Below are positions 1 through 6,971 of a DNA stretch of 7,470 nucleotides, piece after piece. Position 1 is the stretch's first letter, and each line of letters opens with the position of its first letter. Source of the stretch: Candidatus Methanomethylophilaceae archaeon (GTDB lineage: Archaea > Thermoplasmatota > Thermoplasmata > Methanomassiliicoccales > Methanomethylophilaceae); contig JAEDJU010000058.1 in assembly GCA_016296195.1 (NCBI GenBank), positions 1 to 7,470 of the forward strand. The letters are read 5' to 3'. Below the pieces are notes generated by a model. It saw only the letters and a list, made by a program, of their open reading frames with translations. It had not been told where the DNA came from and searched no databases. Made by a program: the position numbers and the translations under genes.

Positions 1-2
1 CC

Positions 3-914
3 GACATCCTGTTGGCCCCCGCATTGGTGCAGGGAGAGGGTGCGGCACAATCGATCGTGGCCGGAATCGAACTCCTGAACAGGATGGATGTGGATGTCAT
101 CATCGTGGGGAGGGGTGGTGGATCCATAGAGGACCTCTGGGCCTTCAACGAGGAACCAGTCGCCAGGGCAATAGCCGCATCCCGTGTTCCGATCGTCTCC
201 GCGGTCGGTCACGAGACGGATTTCACCATAGCCGATTTCGTGGCTGATGTCAGGGCACCCACGCCCACCGGTGCCGCTGCGATCATCCTGAGGGACAGGA
301 TGGAGATAATGAAGCAGATCGAAGGCGATATGGCGAGGGCGAACAGGGCCGTGGAGAACAGACTGAAGGGCATGAGATCATCCTTCGAGGTGCTGGATGC
401 CAAACTGTCACCGGCAAGGGCATACGAATCCCTGCAGATGAGATGCATGCATCTGGATGACCTGTCATCACGCTGCGACTCCGCCCTGAAGGGCACGGTC
501 GACAGGATGCGCCACAGGTTCGAGATACTGGATTCCAGACTGTCCCCCGAGAAGGGACTGTCGGACATCGGAATACTGCGCCAGCGTGTAGAGAACGATC
601 TGGACAGGATATCATCCACGACGGCGCACAGATTGGAGGTCTCGGATTCTAGATTGAAGGCCGTCGGGGAGAGACCGGATCTGGCCATCACCCGTATCCT
701 GGGTGAATCGGGATCGTCCGTGGGATCATTGGAGAAGAGGTTGGAGGGATTGAACCCGTTGAATGTCCTCGGCAGGGGATACACCATGGTGACCTCCGAC
801 AAGGGGGAGGTCATAACCTCCTTGTCCGGCCTGGAGACGGGTGATATCGTCAGGATAAGCATGAGGGATGGTTCTGCATCCGCTGAGATAAGATCCAAGG
901 AGATGAAGGAATGA
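3..914 (+). CDS. xseA: Exodeoxyribonuclease VII large subunit, C-terminal part (5' truncated by window)
   Basis: Catalytic large subunit of exonuclease VII, which with XseB degrades single-stranded DNA from both ends into oligonucleotides in the cytoplasm. The reading frame is open to the window edge, so the N-terminal OB-fold and the start of the catalytic domain are missing; the TTG at position 12 is an internal leucine codon, not a start. The visible part opens inside the catalytic domain with the family motifs GRGGGSIEDLWAFNEE (about 104-151) and VSAVGHETDFTIADF (about 198-242), followed by RAPTPTGAA. Next comes a long charged helical region with three related segments: FEVLDAKLSP (384-413), FEILDSRLSP (519-548) and LEVSDSRLKA (633-662), spaced 45 and 38 residues apart. 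In known ExoVII this coiled-coil arm docks XseB. The end carries the small C-terminal domain (NPLNVLGRGYTMV). The stop overlaps the xseB start (ATGA), so the two are probably translationally coupled. Identity is very secure. Confidence 0.96.
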   Translation, partial: DILLAPALVQGEGAAQSIVAGIELLNRMDVDVIIVGRGGGSIEDLWAFNEEPVARAIAASRVPIVSAVGHETDFTIADFVADVRAPTPTGAAAIILRDRMEIMKQIEGDMARANRAVENRLKGMRSSFEVLDAKLSPARAYESLQMRCMHLDDLSSRCDSALKGTVDRMRHRFEILDSRLSPEKGLSDIGILRQRVENDLDRISSTTAHRLEVSDSRLKAVGERPDLAITRILGESGSSVGSLEKRLEGLNPLNVLGRGYTMVTSDKGEVITSLSGLETGDIVRISMRDGSASAEIRSKEMKE

Positions 915-1153
915 GTGATTACGAAGAGGAAGTCAGCAAGATGAGCTTCGAGGAGAGCATAAAGACCCTCGAGGAACTGGTGAAGGAGCTTGAGAACGGT
1001 GGTATCGACCTCGACAGGAGCCTGGAGATCTACGAGAGGGCGGTTATCCTCAGGAACCGCTGTCAGACAATCCTAGATGAGAGCGAGCGCCGCATCCAAA
1101 AGATCATGGAGAGCGCCGGCGGGGTCAGGACCGAGAGCTTCGATGTTGAGTGA
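911..1153 (+). CDS. xseB: Exodeoxyribonuclease VII small subunit
   Basis: Small subunit of exonuclease VII; several copies bind the coiled-coil arm of each XseA and are needed for a working enzyme. The protein has 80 residues, the usual size for XseB, and shows the family pattern: SFEESIKTLEELVKELENG (about residues 12-30), then the D-L-D-R-SLEIYERAV segment and a second helix through CQTILDESERRIQKI. It is two antiparallel helices with an acidic tail. The start is well supported: ATG overlaps the xseA stop (ATGA) and GGAG at 899-902 lies 8 bases upstream. The last 29 bases overlap the 3' end of the convergent ariB-like gene, so the final codons of both proteins come from opposite strands of the same DNA. 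No clear terminator was seen after the stop. Confidence 0.95.
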   Translation: MSDYEEEVSKMSFEESIKTLEELVKELENGGIDLDRSLEIYERAVILRNRCQTILDESERRIQKIMESAGGVRTESFDVE

Positions 1154-2006
1154 CCAGCTTCCAGAGGCCCACGCCTCTCGACTCCGCCCAATCCTCGGTG
1201 GCTGCATACAGGTCGGTCCCCTCGAAATCATTGTCGGAGAAGGCCAATCTCAACGCACCTCCGAGTTCACCCGTGGTCAGCGATCTGCTGTTGAAGGAGC
1301 CGAAGTTCTTTTTCAGACCGATCAGGAGTATCGCCACGGTGTCGTGGCCCCTGGCGGCCTTCCAGATGTCATCGAGTTCCGATGCCCTGTCATCGAGCAT
1401 GGAGAGTAGTTCCTTCCGACCGATACGGCAGTTGAACGAGTTGTTGATGACATCGTTCACCATCGTGCGGGCATCCAGGGACAATGTGCGGGGATTGACG
1501 AAGCGGGAGAAGTCGAGGTCCTTGAAACTCAGGTTCAGCCTCTCCTCCTGAGATATCCACATCAGGAGCCCGATGGGATAACTGGCAGAAACCACGGCAT
1601 CCCTGACCGGACCGACCCTTTCCTTGAAGGCATCGAGCAACTCCCTGTCACAGTACTCGTCGAGAACATCCTCTAGGGCGTTGCTGTGTATGACCATCAT
1701 CTCCATGTCCCTGAAATCCGTGTAGAAAAGCGGAGGGGATACCTTCCTCCCCTCGAGACGGTCCAGGTCTGGATCCATGATGCCTATGGTCCTACGGTCC
1801 CTCCGGCGCTCGGACATGGTGCGCACGGCACCGCGGACGTTGTCCCTCGAGTGTCCGGGTATGATCATGACCGAGTCCTTGTCGATGAACTTCTCGAAGA
1901 GCCTCTGGTCGGTCACACCCTCCACCAGCAACACGACCCCGTCGAAGACGGAACGTGTCATGGACACCTGGTTGCAGATGTCGTCCGCAGTAAGATACTC
2001 ACGCAT
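1125..2006 (-). CDS. ariB: DUF4435 Toprim-like nuclease, PARIS AriB-like effector
   Basis: Probable effector of a PARIS-type anti-phage system, 293 aa. The N-terminus carries a Toprim-like core: VVLLVEGVTDQRLF (residues 24-37) with glutamate E29, then IIPGHSRDNVRGA (48-60), then the acidic strand GIMDPDLD (75-82) with D78, D80 and D82. These are followed by FYTDFRDMEMMVI (94-106), which fits the TD..D(I/M)E signature I associate with DUF4435, and RGHD (219-222) in a C-terminal helical region. In characterised PARIS, AriB is held inactive by AriA and, once released, dimerises and cleaves host tRNA, with a Toprim glutamate essential; E29 is the natural equivalent here. That function is inferred from the family. 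The ATG overlaps the ATPase stop by 8 bp, with no well-placed ribosome-binding site, so translation is probably coupled. The 3' end overlaps convergent xseB by 29 bp. DUF4435 assignment is confident; membership of PARIS rests on the partner gene. Confidence 0.8.
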   Translation of the reverse strand: MREYLTADDICNQVSMTRSVFDGVVLLVEGVTDQRLFEKFIDKDSVMIIPGHSRDNVRGAVRTMSERRRDRRTIGIMDPDLDRLEGRKVSPPLFYTDFRDMEMMVIHSNALEDVLDEYCDRELLDAFKERVGPVRDAVVSASYPIGLLMWISQEERLNLSFKDLDFSRFVNPRTLSLDARTMVNDVINNSFNCRIGRKELLSMLDDRASELDDIWKAARGHDTVAILLIGLKKNFGSFNSRSLTTGELGGALRLAFSDNDFEGTDLYAATEDWAESRGVGLWKLVTQHRSSRS

Positions 2007-3036
2007 CCGAAGGCTTCAACTCCCTTGCAAGGTCCCACTTGTCGTGGATCACCTGTGGCGAATGGGTCGCCACGATCATCTGGAGGTTCCTCACCCTGCA
2101 GATGTCCATGAAGACATCGCCTAACTTCTGCTGCCATGTGACGTGGAGCGATATCTCTGGCTCATCAAGGATCACCAGGGATCCGGGTTCCGCATGGAAC
2201 AGCAGTATGTAGAACATTATCAGGATCTGCCTCTCCCCTGAGGACAGCTTGTTCAACTGCAACGCCGTGCCGTTGTTCATCGTCACGATGATCTTCCCGG
2301 AGTCGAGAACCGAGACCGTCTTATTGATCAGGATCTCGTTGACGATGTCCTTGAAGATGATGATGGACTCCGCCAGGTTGTAGTTCCTCTCGACATACTC
2401 GGAAATGGAGTATGTGAGGTCCTCGTAGTCCTTCCTGTACTCGATGAGCTCATATCTGGATGGAGGGAACCTGTATCCGGCCGGGATGTCCGGCTCGAAA
2501 CCGGCATCCTTGATGAAATCCAACTTGGCCTTGAGGTCCTTGGCCCAGAACTCGAGCTCCCCATCGGTCATCTCCCTGCGTTCACCCTGATACGGGACCA
2601 GTTCGGTGTGCTCCTTGGCGTACCTTATGCTCTCGTAGAGCTCCTGGGCATACGTCTCCAGGGCGGAGGCGAGATGTCCGTCCCTCCTCTTGAGAACCAA
2701 TCTCTCCGGCGGGATGTAGGTGACCTGTCTGATCTCGGCCATCTCCTCGGGGGTTATCGGACTCTCCAACTCCGTCTTCTGCATCTGGATGAGCATATCG
2801 CCCTCGAAATTCTCCACGATGAGGGAGGTCTCGTCATCGAATCCCACATCCATCCTCCTGAACGGTACCTCCATGAGGAAGGCCACATCGCCCTTGAGGG
2901 CACTGTACAGCATGTGCATGAGTGTGCTCTTGCCGTAGCCGTTGGGTGAATGCAGGAACGTGAGGTCCCTGTTGATATCGATCTTGTAGTCGAACTCGTT
3001 GAAAAGCCTGTTGATGTAGAGGGAGTTGATCATCAT
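1999..3036 (-). CDS. ariA: ABC/SMC-like AAA ATPase, PARIS AriA-like sensor/scaffold
   Basis: ATPase of the probable PARIS pair, about 345 aa from the chosen start. Residues, counted from that start: the N-terminal strand INSLYINRLF; Walker A SPNGYGKST (30-38), in which the usual first glycine is serine; a Q-loop-like YIPPERL (107-113); a long helical insert (about 114-235); the ABC signature LSSGERQ (264-270); Walker B LVILDEPEISLH (287-298), catalytic glutamate E292; and the H-loop IVATHSPQVI with H325. The C-terminus is short, about 20 residues past the H-loop, with no Toprim domain, unlike OLD-family proteins. In known PARIS, AriA assembles into a homo-oligomeric cage that sequesters AriB and senses phage anti-restriction proteins. 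The open frame extends to a GTG at 3090, but that lies upstream of the TATA-like box (3061-3068). The tandem ATGs at 3036/3033, with GGTG 7 bases upstream, fit better and give the usual short N-terminus. ATG at 3045 is a further alternative. Confidence 0.78.
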   Translation of the reverse strand: MMINSLYINRLFNEFDYKIDINRDLTFLHSPNGYGKSTLMHMLYSALKGDVAFLMEVPFRRMDVGFDDETSLIVENFEGDMLIQMQKTELESPITPEEMAEIRQVTYIPPERLVLKRRDGHLASALETYAQELYESIRYAKEHTELVPYQGERREMTDGELEFWAKDLKAKLDFIKDAGFEPDIPAGYRFPPSRYELIEYRKDYEDLTYSISEYVERNYNLAESIIIFKDIVNEILINKTVSVLDSGKIIVTMNNGTALQLNKLSSGERQILIMFYILLFHAEPGSLVILDEPEISLHVTWQQKLGDVFMDICRVRNLQMIVATHSPQVIHDKWDLARELKPSDA

Positions 3037-3060
3037 GGACACCATTGGAATGGGTCTGAT

Positions 3061-3068
3061 TCTATAAA
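3061..3068 (-). promoter_or_regulatory. TATA-like box of the ariA-ariB operon
   Basis: On the minus strand this reads TTTATAGA. Its centre is about 28 bases upstream of the ATG at 3036, the spacing expected for an archaeal promoter giving a leaderless or nearly leaderless mRNA. It argues against the upstream GTG at 3090 as the ATPase start. No transcript evidence is available. Confidence 0.5.
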
Positions 3069-3092
3069 GGAGATGCGCCCGGACCGTCACCG

Positions 3093-3100
3093 TTTATAGA
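3093..3100 (+). promoter_or_regulatory. TATA-like box of the TPR-protein gene
   Basis: Reads TTTATAGA on the plus strand, the same octamer as the divergent operon's box, in inverted orientation 24 bp away. Its centre lies about 26 bases before the ATG at 3122, so transcription would start at or next to the start codon (leaderless). No Shine-Dalgarno-like sequence precedes that ATG, which fits. Confidence 0.55.
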
Positions 3101-3121
3101 GTGGTCTGACATTCCAGTCAT

Positions 3122-3958
3122 ATGGACATAGATGCGGCATTCAATGCCATCAGATCGGACATGGCTGCAGGCCACACCTCTGAAGTGGGACCGAAGGTCA
3201 TGGCTATCGCCGATGAGACCACGGATTCATTCACACTGATCAAATGCATGTCACTTCTGAAGGTCGTGAACGACGGAACGACCATGACCCTGCTCCTGAA
3301 GAAGATAATGGAGAATCTCGGTGACGACACCCAGGGTAGGATCGAGATCGCCGGTGCCCTCAGGGGACTAGACTATCCCATGCAGGCCTACGATATCCTC
3401 AAGGATATGGAGCAGACGGATTCCATCATCAGGATGTCCGCCCTGTGCCTCACCGACCTCGAGGAGTACGAGATGGCCCTGGACCTCACGAATAAGATCT
3501 CCAACCCCACCGTGGGCGACAGGATAATGTTGGCGGAGATCCAGAGCGCACTCGGGGAGCATGCCATGGCGATCAACACCGCCACCGAACTCCTCGCCGG
3601 ATTCCCCAAGGAGTACGAGGTCATGAGATGCTACGTATCCACACTCATCCTCGGTGGACGCGACAAGGACGCCATGAAGTACGCACGCATGGTCCTCAAG
3701 GACAAGACGGCCGATGCCAATGCGATCGCCGCATACGTCATGAGGGTGCTCGGAAACGTCAAGGCGGCCGGCGGATACGCCACCAGGGCGGTCCAGATGG
3801 ACAACAAGCACATCGGTGCCATGGAGACCCTGGGGATCTGCCTTGCACAGAAAGGCGAGTACAACAAGGCCCGCATCGTCGCCGGAGCGATCAACGAGGC
3901 CTCACCCGGAAACAAGGCCGCGCTCAACGTCATCAGCTACTGCGACGACGGGAACTGA
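3122..3958 (+). CDS. TPR-like helical-repeat protein of unknown function
   Basis: A 278-residue soluble protein made almost wholly of short amphipathic helices in TPR-like arrangement. I do not recognise a specific family. The clearest repeats are in the second half: AEIQSALGEHAMAINTATELL, YVSTLILGGRDKDAMKYARMVL, YVMRVLGNVKAAGGYATRAVQ and LGICLAQKGEYNKARIVAGAI, each with the small/large residue spacing of TPR helix pairs, about 34 residues apart. The N-terminal third (MDIDAAFNAIRSDMAAG onward) looks like more degenerate repeats. There is no signal peptide, membrane segment or catalytic motif. TPR proteins are usually protein-binding scaffolds. The ATG fits the TATA box 26 bases upstream. The gene is divergent from the PARIS-like operon and ends 4 bp from the convergent trkH stop, so it is transcribed alone. 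It may be a host gene or an accessory of the defence pair; the sequence does not decide. Confidence 0.85.
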   Translation: MDIDAAFNAIRSDMAAGHTSEVGPKVMAIADETTDSFTLIKCMSLLKVVNDGTTMTLLLKKIMENLGDDTQGRIEIAGALRGLDYPMQAYDILKDMEQTDSIIRMSALCLTDLEEYEMALDLTNKISNPTVGDRIMLAEIQSALGEHAMAINTATELLAGFPKEYEVMRCYVSTLILGGRDKDAMKYARMVLKDKTADANAIAAYVMRVLGNVKAAGGYATRAVQMDNKHIGAMETLGICLAQKGEYNKARIVAGAINEASPGNKAALNVISYCDDGN

Positions 3959-3962
3959 GTGC

Positions 3963-5504
3963 TCAGTCCCTAAACTCCTTCTCCCTTTTCTTCGCCCTGT
4001 GGTTCAACCACATCTCACGCCAGAACGAGGGTGTGAAGAACACCAGGGCGATCATGATCTCCAGACGTCCCAACCACATGAGACCTATCATGATCAGCTT
4101 GACCGGGGCCATGAGCTCCGACAGGCTTGCAGTGGGGCCGTAGTTCTGGAATCCGAGACCGCCGTTCGCCACGGATGCGATCGAAAGGCCCAACGCATCG
4201 ACGAAGTGGATCCCGAACATCGATATCAGAACGGAACCCACGACGAGTGTGACGACGTACATCATGAAGATGGCGAGTGCCGCGAAAACGGATGAATCGT
4301 CCACATTCTCACCGTCAACCTTCACAGCGGTGACGGCGTTGGGGTGGAGCGTCTTGGCAAGTGAGTTCTTGATGAACTCGTAGATTATCCTCAACCTTCC
4401 GAACTTCACACCACCGCTGGTGGAACCGGAGGATGCACCGATGAATGCCACGATCATCAACAATATGATGCACTGGTCGGGGAAGGTACAGTAATCGATG
4501 ACATAGAATCCGGTGGATGTACCGAGGGATACGGTGGTGAAGAGGACATCGGTGAACAGATCGATATAATCGTACGGTTCCAGAATACTCATGTTGGAGA
4601 CCTTGGTAAGTATCATCAGGAAAACGATAGTCGAGATGCCAACGAACCAGAGTGTAAGGTACTTGAACTCGGAATTGCTGCGATAGACCTTCTTGACATG
4701 TCTGTAGAGGGCCCTGTAGTGGAGGTAGAAATTCACACCTCCGAGGAACATGAAGAAAATGGTTATCAGCTGGACAAGGTCGGAGAATCCGACGAGACTG
4801 TCATTCCTGCACATCAGTCCACCCGTGGAGATGGTGGTGAAGGCGAGACATGTCGCATCCACAAGGGACAGGCCACACAGCAGGAGCAGGACATAGTTGA
4901 TCACGGTGAGTATGGAATAGACGATGATGAACGATTTAGCAGCGTTCTTCATCCTGACCGAGTAATCGGAGGATCCGGAACCGGCGAGTTCGTTGGCGAA
5001 GATGCTGCGCCCGACGCCGAACATCGGCAGGATGTACATGAAGATGATGATAATGGCTATACCGCCGACCCACTGGGACATGGACCTCCATACGAGGATC
5101 CCATAGGGCCAGGACTCGATATCGGCCATGATGGTGGCACCGGTGGTCGTGAAACCGCTAACCGACTCGAAAAGGGCATCCAACGGGTTCATCCCGGCGA
5201 TAACGTAGGGATACATACCCAGCCCGAACACCAGGACCCATGCCAGACCGACCATCAGAAGTCCGTTGACAGCACGGAAGTTCTTCGATTCCCGGAAAAG
5301 AAGGAACTGAAGGGTTCCGACCAGGAGCAGGACGGGCATGATCGTGATGAAGGGCGAGATGTCCTCTCCGAAGTAGATGGAGACCATCAACGGCAGTATG
5401 AGGATGAAGGCGAACAGAAACTCTATGGCACCCAGAACCTTGACGGTGGTACTCTCCCATCTCGCGAACCTGTCCATCCAGTTGCTGCCTGCCAAGCAAA
5501 TCAC
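3963..5504 (-). CDS. trkH: Trk/Ktr-type potassium uptake channel subunit TrkH
   Basis: Membrane subunit that conducts K+ into the cell, gated by the cytosolic TrkA ring. The 513-residue protein has many hydrophobic segments and the four pore-loop filters of the SKT superfamily: VSGFTTTGAT (115-124), FTTISTGG (222-229), TVSLGTSTGF (324-333) and ASVANGGLGF (443-452). The linker GASSGSTSGGVKFGRLRII (356-374) and the terminal MWLGRLEI (476-483) are also typical. The tail is short and basic. The GTG start at 5504 overlaps the trkA stop (GTGA), which favours coupled translation. An ATG at 5477 (MDRFARWES) is a good alternative that would remove nine residues not obviously part of the first helix. 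The gene follows trkA in one operon and converges with the TPR gene, leaving 4 bp between stops. No filter residue appears lost, so the channel should be functional. Confidence 0.94.
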   Translation of the reverse strand: MICLAGSNWMDRFARWESTTVKVLGAIEFLFAFILILPLMVSIYFGEDISPFITIMPVLLLVGTLQFLLFRESKNFRAVNGLLMVGLAWVLVFGLGMYPYVIAGMNPLDALFESVSGFTTTGATIMADIESWPYGILVWRSMSQWVGGIAIIIIFMYILPMFGVGRSIFANELAGSGSSDYSVRMKNAAKSFIIVYSILTVINYVLLLLCGLSLVDATCLAFTTISTGGLMCRNDSLVGFSDLVQLITIFFMFLGGVNFYLHYRALYRHVKKVYRSNSEFKYLTLWFVGISTIVFLMILTKVSNMSILEPYDYIDLFTDVLFTTVSLGTSTGFYVIDYCTFPDQCIILLMIVAFIGASSGSTSGGVKFGRLRIIYEFIKNSLAKTLHPNAVTAVKVDGENVDDSSVFAALAIFMMYVVTLVVGSVLISMFGIHFVDALGLSIASVANGGLGFQNYGPTASLSELMAPVKLIMIGLMWLGRLEIMIALVFFTPSFWREMWLNHRAKKREKEFRD

Positions 5505-6868
5505 AGCTCCACGGCTACGTTCTTACCGAAGACCCTGGCCAGGTCGGATTCCTTTGTGAGGTTTGTGAACACCACGATCCTGTCACCCTCGCATATCCTC
5601 GTGTCCATACGGGGATATATCTTGACGGTTTCATTGCCATCCTCCCTGATTATGGCCACGATCCTGATACCTTCCGGGATGTGGAGGTCCCCGTAGTACC
5701 TGTTCAGGAGCTTGGAGTCCTTGTCCACGGTGTGGTTGAAGAAGACCTCGTTGTGGGACCTCATCCTCAGGATGACCATATCGTTGGATATCGTGCACTT
5801 GGTGATCTCGTTGGAGACGATCTTGTCGTAACCTATGATGCACTCCAATCCTGTGAATTTGAAGATGTCCTCGTATTCCTTCTTGAAGTATCTGGATATG
5901 ACCTTACGGGCGTTGAACTTCTGTGCGGACATGCACATGAGGAGGTTCGTATCGTCCAGACGGGATGTGGAGATGGTGCAATCAGCCTTGAACACGTTCT
6001 CCATCATCTGCACATCGGGTTCGGTAAAATCCGAGTTTATGACGACGACGCCGGTCAATGACTTGGAAAGTTCCCTGCACTGTTCCGGGTTCCTGTCGAT
6101 GATCTTGACGTACCTCTTCTTGGAATCCTGGGACAGGAGTCTGGCGAGGTTCCTTCCGACGATGGACCCGCCGAGGATGACGAACTCCCTGGACACATCG
6201 TCAACACCAACGATCTCATTGAAACGGAATATGCCTTCCCTGCTACCGACAACGCAGATCCTGTCACCGGGATGGATCTCCATTGTGTCCACGGAGAGGA
6301 GGAGGTTCTCGTCCCTGTATATGCCGAAGATCGTGAACTCCCCTTGGGTGTCGATGTTCATAACGATCTGTCCGTTGATCTTGTTGTGTGACTCAACCGA
6401 GAATATGGCGAGACAGAGCTCGAGATCGGAACCCATGTACTCGAAATCGACCAGGTTCTCGACGATTGCCAGATAGTACATCTTCTGGGCGGTGATGATC
6501 TCAGGGGAGACTATGACATCCACGCCCACGAAACCCTCGTCGGTGGTACCGATCATGTAATCGGGGTTTGTGATGGATGCGATGGTACGGATCTCCGGAT
6601 TGAAACGCTTGGCCATGAGGCATATGAACAGGTTGGAATCGTCCCTGTGCAGAGTGGAGATGATGATCTCGGCATGATGCATCTCTATGGCATGGGACAG
6701 GATGACGGGATTGGTCCCATCCTCATGCAGAACGGAGACGTTGAGACGGGACTTCACCGTCTCCGCCACATCCCCGTCCTTCTCGATGATGAGGACGTCG
6801 TGAACCGTGCAGATGGTCTCGGCGGCGACATATCCCACGTCACCCGCTCCGACTATTATGACTTTCAT
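5501..6868 (-). CDS. trkA: Trk potassium uptake regulatory subunit TrkA, tandem RCK domains
   Basis: Cytosolic nucleotide-binding regulator of TrkH, 455 aa, the usual length for a double-RCK TrkA. The first TrkA-N Rossmann fold starts at residue 1, with VGAGDVG (6-12) and acidic E29 ending the second strand; its TrkA-C domain is roughly 140-215, containing IHPGDRICVVG. A second Rossmann fold starts near 228, with ILGGSIVG (231-238) and D258 in VKIIDRN; its TrkA-C domain is roughly 365-450, ending CEGDRIVVFT. Both nucleotide sites keep the glycine pattern and the acidic residue, so binding of NAD(H) or ATP/ADP is expected from the family; which ligand cannot be told. The ATG at 6868 lies about 29 bases after a TATA-like box, implying a very short leader. 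It is the first gene of the trkA-trkH operon, overlapping trkH by 4 bp. Confidence 0.95.
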   Translation of the reverse strand: MKVIIVGAGDVGYVAAETICTVHDVLIIEKDGDVAETVKSRLNVSVLHEDGTNPVILSHAIEMHHAEIIISTLHRDDSNLFICLMAKRFNPEIRTIASITNPDYMIGTTDEGFVGVDVIVSPEIITAQKMYYLAIVENLVDFEYMGSDLELCLAIFSVESHNKINGQIVMNIDTQGEFTIFGIYRDENLLLSVDTMEIHPGDRICVVGSREGIFRFNEIVGVDDVSREFVILGGSIVGRNLARLLSQDSKKRYVKIIDRNPEQCRELSKSLTGVVVINSDFTEPDVQMMENVFKADCTISTSRLDDTNLLMCMSAQKFNARKVISRYFKKEYEDIFKFTGLECIIGYDKIVSNEITKCTISNDMVILRMRSHNEVFFNHTVDKDSKLLNRYYGDLHIPEGIRIVAIIREDGNETVKIYPRMDTRICEGDRIVVFTNLTKESDLARVFGKNVAVEL

Positions 6869-6893
6869 GGGTCGACCTTATAGGTGTCGAAGG

Positions 6894-6901
6894 GGTATAA
6901 G
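6894..6901 (-). promoter_or_regulatory. TATA-like box of the trkA-trkH operon
   Basis: Reads CTTATACC on the minus strand, centred about 29 bases before the trkA ATG. That position predicts a transcript starting within a few bases of the start codon. A second TATA-like match (CTATAAGG on the minus strand, about 6876-6883) is only about 12 bases from the ATG, too close to drive it. Confidence 0.45.
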
Positions 6902-6917
6902 GGGATATCGCATCTTA

Positions 6918-6936
6918 ACGAACATTGAAGGTTCGT
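6918..6936. promoter_or_regulatory. Inverted repeat, possible operator upstream of trkA
   Basis: ACGAAC (6918-6923) and GTTCGT (6931-6936) are perfect reverse complements separated by 7 bases. The centre is about 30 bases upstream of the trkA TATA box, a position where an archaeal activator or repressor could bind. The arms are only 6 bp, so chance is possible. Confidence 0.3.
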
Positions 6937-6971
6937 ATTGCTATGTATTTCGATATGGTTGTGGGAGATAC

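Noticed and set aside
209..898. A 229-codon minus-strand open frame opposite xseA.
   Set aside because: The plus strand encodes clear ExoVII motifs; the antisense product is serine-rich with no recognisable fold.
1306..1313. A T-rich run (TTCTTTTT) about 150 bases after xseB as a terminator for xseAB.
   Set aside because: It is short, lies deep inside the ariB-like coding region, and codes for lysine/asparagine there; there is no supporting structure.
1125..3090. The ATPase and nuclease as a split OLD or Gabija-type system.
   Set aside because: OLD and GajA proteins carry ATPase and Toprim in one chain, and the separate nuclease here has the DUF4435 pattern, which points to PARIS.
3975..3993. 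A pyrimidine-rich tract just after the TPR gene, which could be an archaeal T-rich terminator.
   Set aside because: The longest T run is four, and the tract is explained by the Lys/Glu-rich C-terminus of TrkH on the other strand.
4698..5696. A 332-codon plus-strand open frame opposite trkH and the end of trkA.
   Set aside because: It is antisense to two well-recognised genes, and its translation is low-complexity, rich in E, D, H and G, with no domain; a shadow of the real frames.
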